Position numbers and translations under genes: made by a program. Under the pieces are notes generated by a model that ran no database searches, was not told where the DNA came from, and saw only the letters and a list, made by a program, of their open reading frames with translations. Shown here in pieces: positions 6,243 through 7,160 of a stretch of 7,160 bases of DNA. Source of the DNA: Nocardioides sp. (GTDB lineage Bacteria; Actinomycetota; Actinomycetes; Propionibacteriales; Nocardioidaceae); assembly GCA_023252065.1 (NCBI GenBank), contig JAHEXO010000107.1:1-7160 (forward strand), given 5' to 3'. Every line of letters starts with the position of its first letter. Position 1 is the stretch's first letter.

Positions 6243-6261
6243 GTCCTCGGGTCCGTCCTCG
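6240..6261. repeat. Short tandem repeat at the P450 translation start
   Basis: TCCGTCCTCG occurs at 6240-6249 and again at 6252-6261 (12-base period). Read on the minus strand this gives two copies of CGAGGACGGA just before the P450 ATG; the copy nearer the gene supplies most of the ribosome binding site. Confidence 0.6.
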
Positions 6262-6277
6262 ACCCCGAGCTGGCGCC

Positions 6278-6283
6278 ATACTA
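6278..6283 (-). promoter_or_regulatory. Candidate -10 box for the P450 gene
   Basis: TAGTAT on the minus strand lies in the only A/T-rich patch of the 148-base spacer between the divergent P450 and GAF-sensor starts. A transcript starting near 6271 would have a leader of about 38 bases. No good -35 hexamer is seen 16-18 bases upstream, so this is weak. Confidence 0.25.
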
Positions 6284-6372
6284 CGAGTACGTCGATGGGC
6301 GAGAGGTGCGACGACAGCCGCACGAGCTCTTGCCGTCGACCGACCACGGGGTCATGCTGATCCGGCACGGGG

Positions 6373-6376
6373 GGAG
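6373..6376 (+). promoter_or_regulatory. Ribosome binding site of the GAF sensor gene
   Basis: GGAG within a purine run (ggggggagag, 6369-6378), five bases before GTG 6382. With the in-frame TGA at 6358-6360 it fixes the start of the gene. Confidence 0.7.
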
Positions 6377-6381
6377 AGATC

Positions 6382-7160
6382 GTGGCCGATCAGTTCCCAG
6401 GAGGAACGGGATCCCCGGACCAGCCGGAGCAGCAGCCCGGCAGCAGCTCCGGGGGCAACAGCTCCGGCGGCATCGTCGCCGGACTTCGCGACGCGCGGCG
6501 GCGGCTCGACGCCCGCGAGCAGCTCACCGCCAGCAACGACATCCTGGTCGCCCTGAGCCGGGCCGGCGCCCACCCCGAGGAGGTGCTGGTCACCATCGTC
6601 GAGCGGTCCCGGCGACTGTGCGGCGCGCAGGTGGGACAGCTGTACCTGCTCGAGGGCGACCACCTCCGTCTGTCCCGGATCTCCGGCGACGTGCCGGAGG
6701 AGTGGCGGGCCTACGTCACCGAGCACCCGATCGTGGTCGACCGCTCGTCGTCCATCGGCCGGGCGACCGTGGACCGGCGGACGAACATGATCCCCGACGT
6801 GCTCGCCGACGAGGGCTACGAGCGGCTGGACCTGCAGCGAGTCGCCGGCTACCGCTCGCTGCTGTCCACCCCGCTGATCCTCCAGGACGAGGTGGTGGGC
6901 GCCCTCTCGATGTTCCACCCGCGGGTCGGGCACTTCGACCTGCACGACAAGCAGCTCCTGGAGGAGTTCGCCCTGCAGGCCGCGATCGTCCTGCGCCAGG
7001 TCCACCTCGTGCAGGTCCTCGAGTCGCGTGGGGCCGAGCTCGCGATGAAGGTCGACCAGCTCGAGGCGCTCCGCGAGGTCGGGGAGACGGTCGGCTCGAG
7101 CCTCGACCTCGACGAGGTGCTCGAGCTGATCGTCACGAACGCCGTCCGCATCACCGGGAC
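6382..7160 (+). CDS. GAF-domain sensor protein, 3'-truncated by window edge
   Basis: The first 259 residues of a cytosolic signalling protein that continues past the window. The start is GTG 6382: an in-frame TGA sits at 6358-6360 and GGAG precedes it by five bases. Residues 1-30 are a disordered Ser/Gly/Gln/Pro-rich leader. A helix (about 33-60, VAGLRDARRRLDAREQLTASNDILVAL) leads into a GAF domain at about 60-207, with VTIVERSRRLCGAQVGQLYLLEGDHLRL, the SSSIGRATVDRRTNMIPDVL region, YRSLLSTPLILQDEVVGALSMFHP and the closing helix DKQLLEEFALQAAIVL. A coiled-coil linker (about 205-232) is followed by LREVGETVGSSLDLDEVLELIV, the typical opening of a second GAF domain. GAF domains bind small ligands or chromophores. 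In actinobacteria such tandem-GAF N-termini usually precede a histidine kinase, phosphatase or cyclase, but the output domain is not visible. It is divergent from the P450 gene, sharing a 148-base spacer. Confidence 0.9.
   Translation, partial: MADQFPGGTGSPDQPEQQPGSSSGGNSSGGIVAGLRDARRRLDAREQLTASNDILVALSRAGAHPEEVLVTIVERSRRLCGAQVGQLYLLEGDHLRLSRISGDVPEEWRAYVTEHPIVVDRSSSIGRATVDRRTNMIPDVLADEGYERLDLQRVAGYRSLLSTPLILQDEVVGALSMFHPRVGHFDLHDKQLLEEFALQAAIVLRQVHLVQVLESRGAELAMKVDQLEALREVGETVGSSLDLDEVLELIVTNAVRITG

Noticed and set aside
6234..6368. 45-codon N-terminal extension of the P450
   Set aside because: The extension has no P450 similarity, and GGAG is correctly spaced before the ATG at 6233.
6352..7005. 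217-codon minus-strand open frame
   Set aside because: Antisense to the GAF sensor, whose own frame encodes a clear domain and has a good ribosome binding site.

Overview
The window is GC-rich (roughly 70% by eye) with strong G/C bias at third codon positions, so long antisense shadow frames cover almost every gene. The gene families and style (a mycobacterial-like stand-alone glucose-6-phosphate dehydrogenase, a lipoprotein built on an actinobacterial-type SecD P1 domain, tandem-GAF sensor, GTG starts) point to a high-GC actinobacterium, perhaps Nocardioides-like. The genus is inference only.

Layout. The left edge (3-1205, +) is the last ~400 residues of glucose-6-phosphate dehydrogenase. 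It converges, with an 11-base gap, on a lipoprotein gene (1217-1798, -) whose exported part resembles the P1 periplasmic domain of SecD. A 90-base divergent spacer separates the lipoprotein from a complete aldo/keto reductase (1889-2746, +) with an intact catalytic tetrad. A 55-base convergent spacer follows, holding a 19-bp tandem duplication and two overlapping hairpins. Then come three minus-strand genes, which in transcription order are a cytochrome P450 (6233-4818), a 12-TM major facilitator exporter (4727-3420) and a single-pass membrane-anchored protein with a C-terminal beta-rich domain (3362-2802). Divergent from the P450, across 148 bases, is the 5' part of a GAF-domain sensor (6382-end, +), which runs off the window.

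Working together. The dehydrogenase makes NADPH and the aldo/keto reductase uses it, but nothing in the sequence ties them into one pathway. The most suggestive grouping is P450 -> MFS exporter -> anchored surface protein, with a GAF sensor facing away from the same spacer. This could be an oxidise-and-export module, but a hairpin after the P450 and the 90-base gap before the exporter leave co-transcription open. I found no tRNA, rRNA, CRISPR array, insertion sequence or phage gene. No gene-free stretch exceeds 150 bases. No clearly new system is visible; the more unusual items are the lipid-anchored SecD-P1-like protein and the small repeat and palindrome structures in the spacers.
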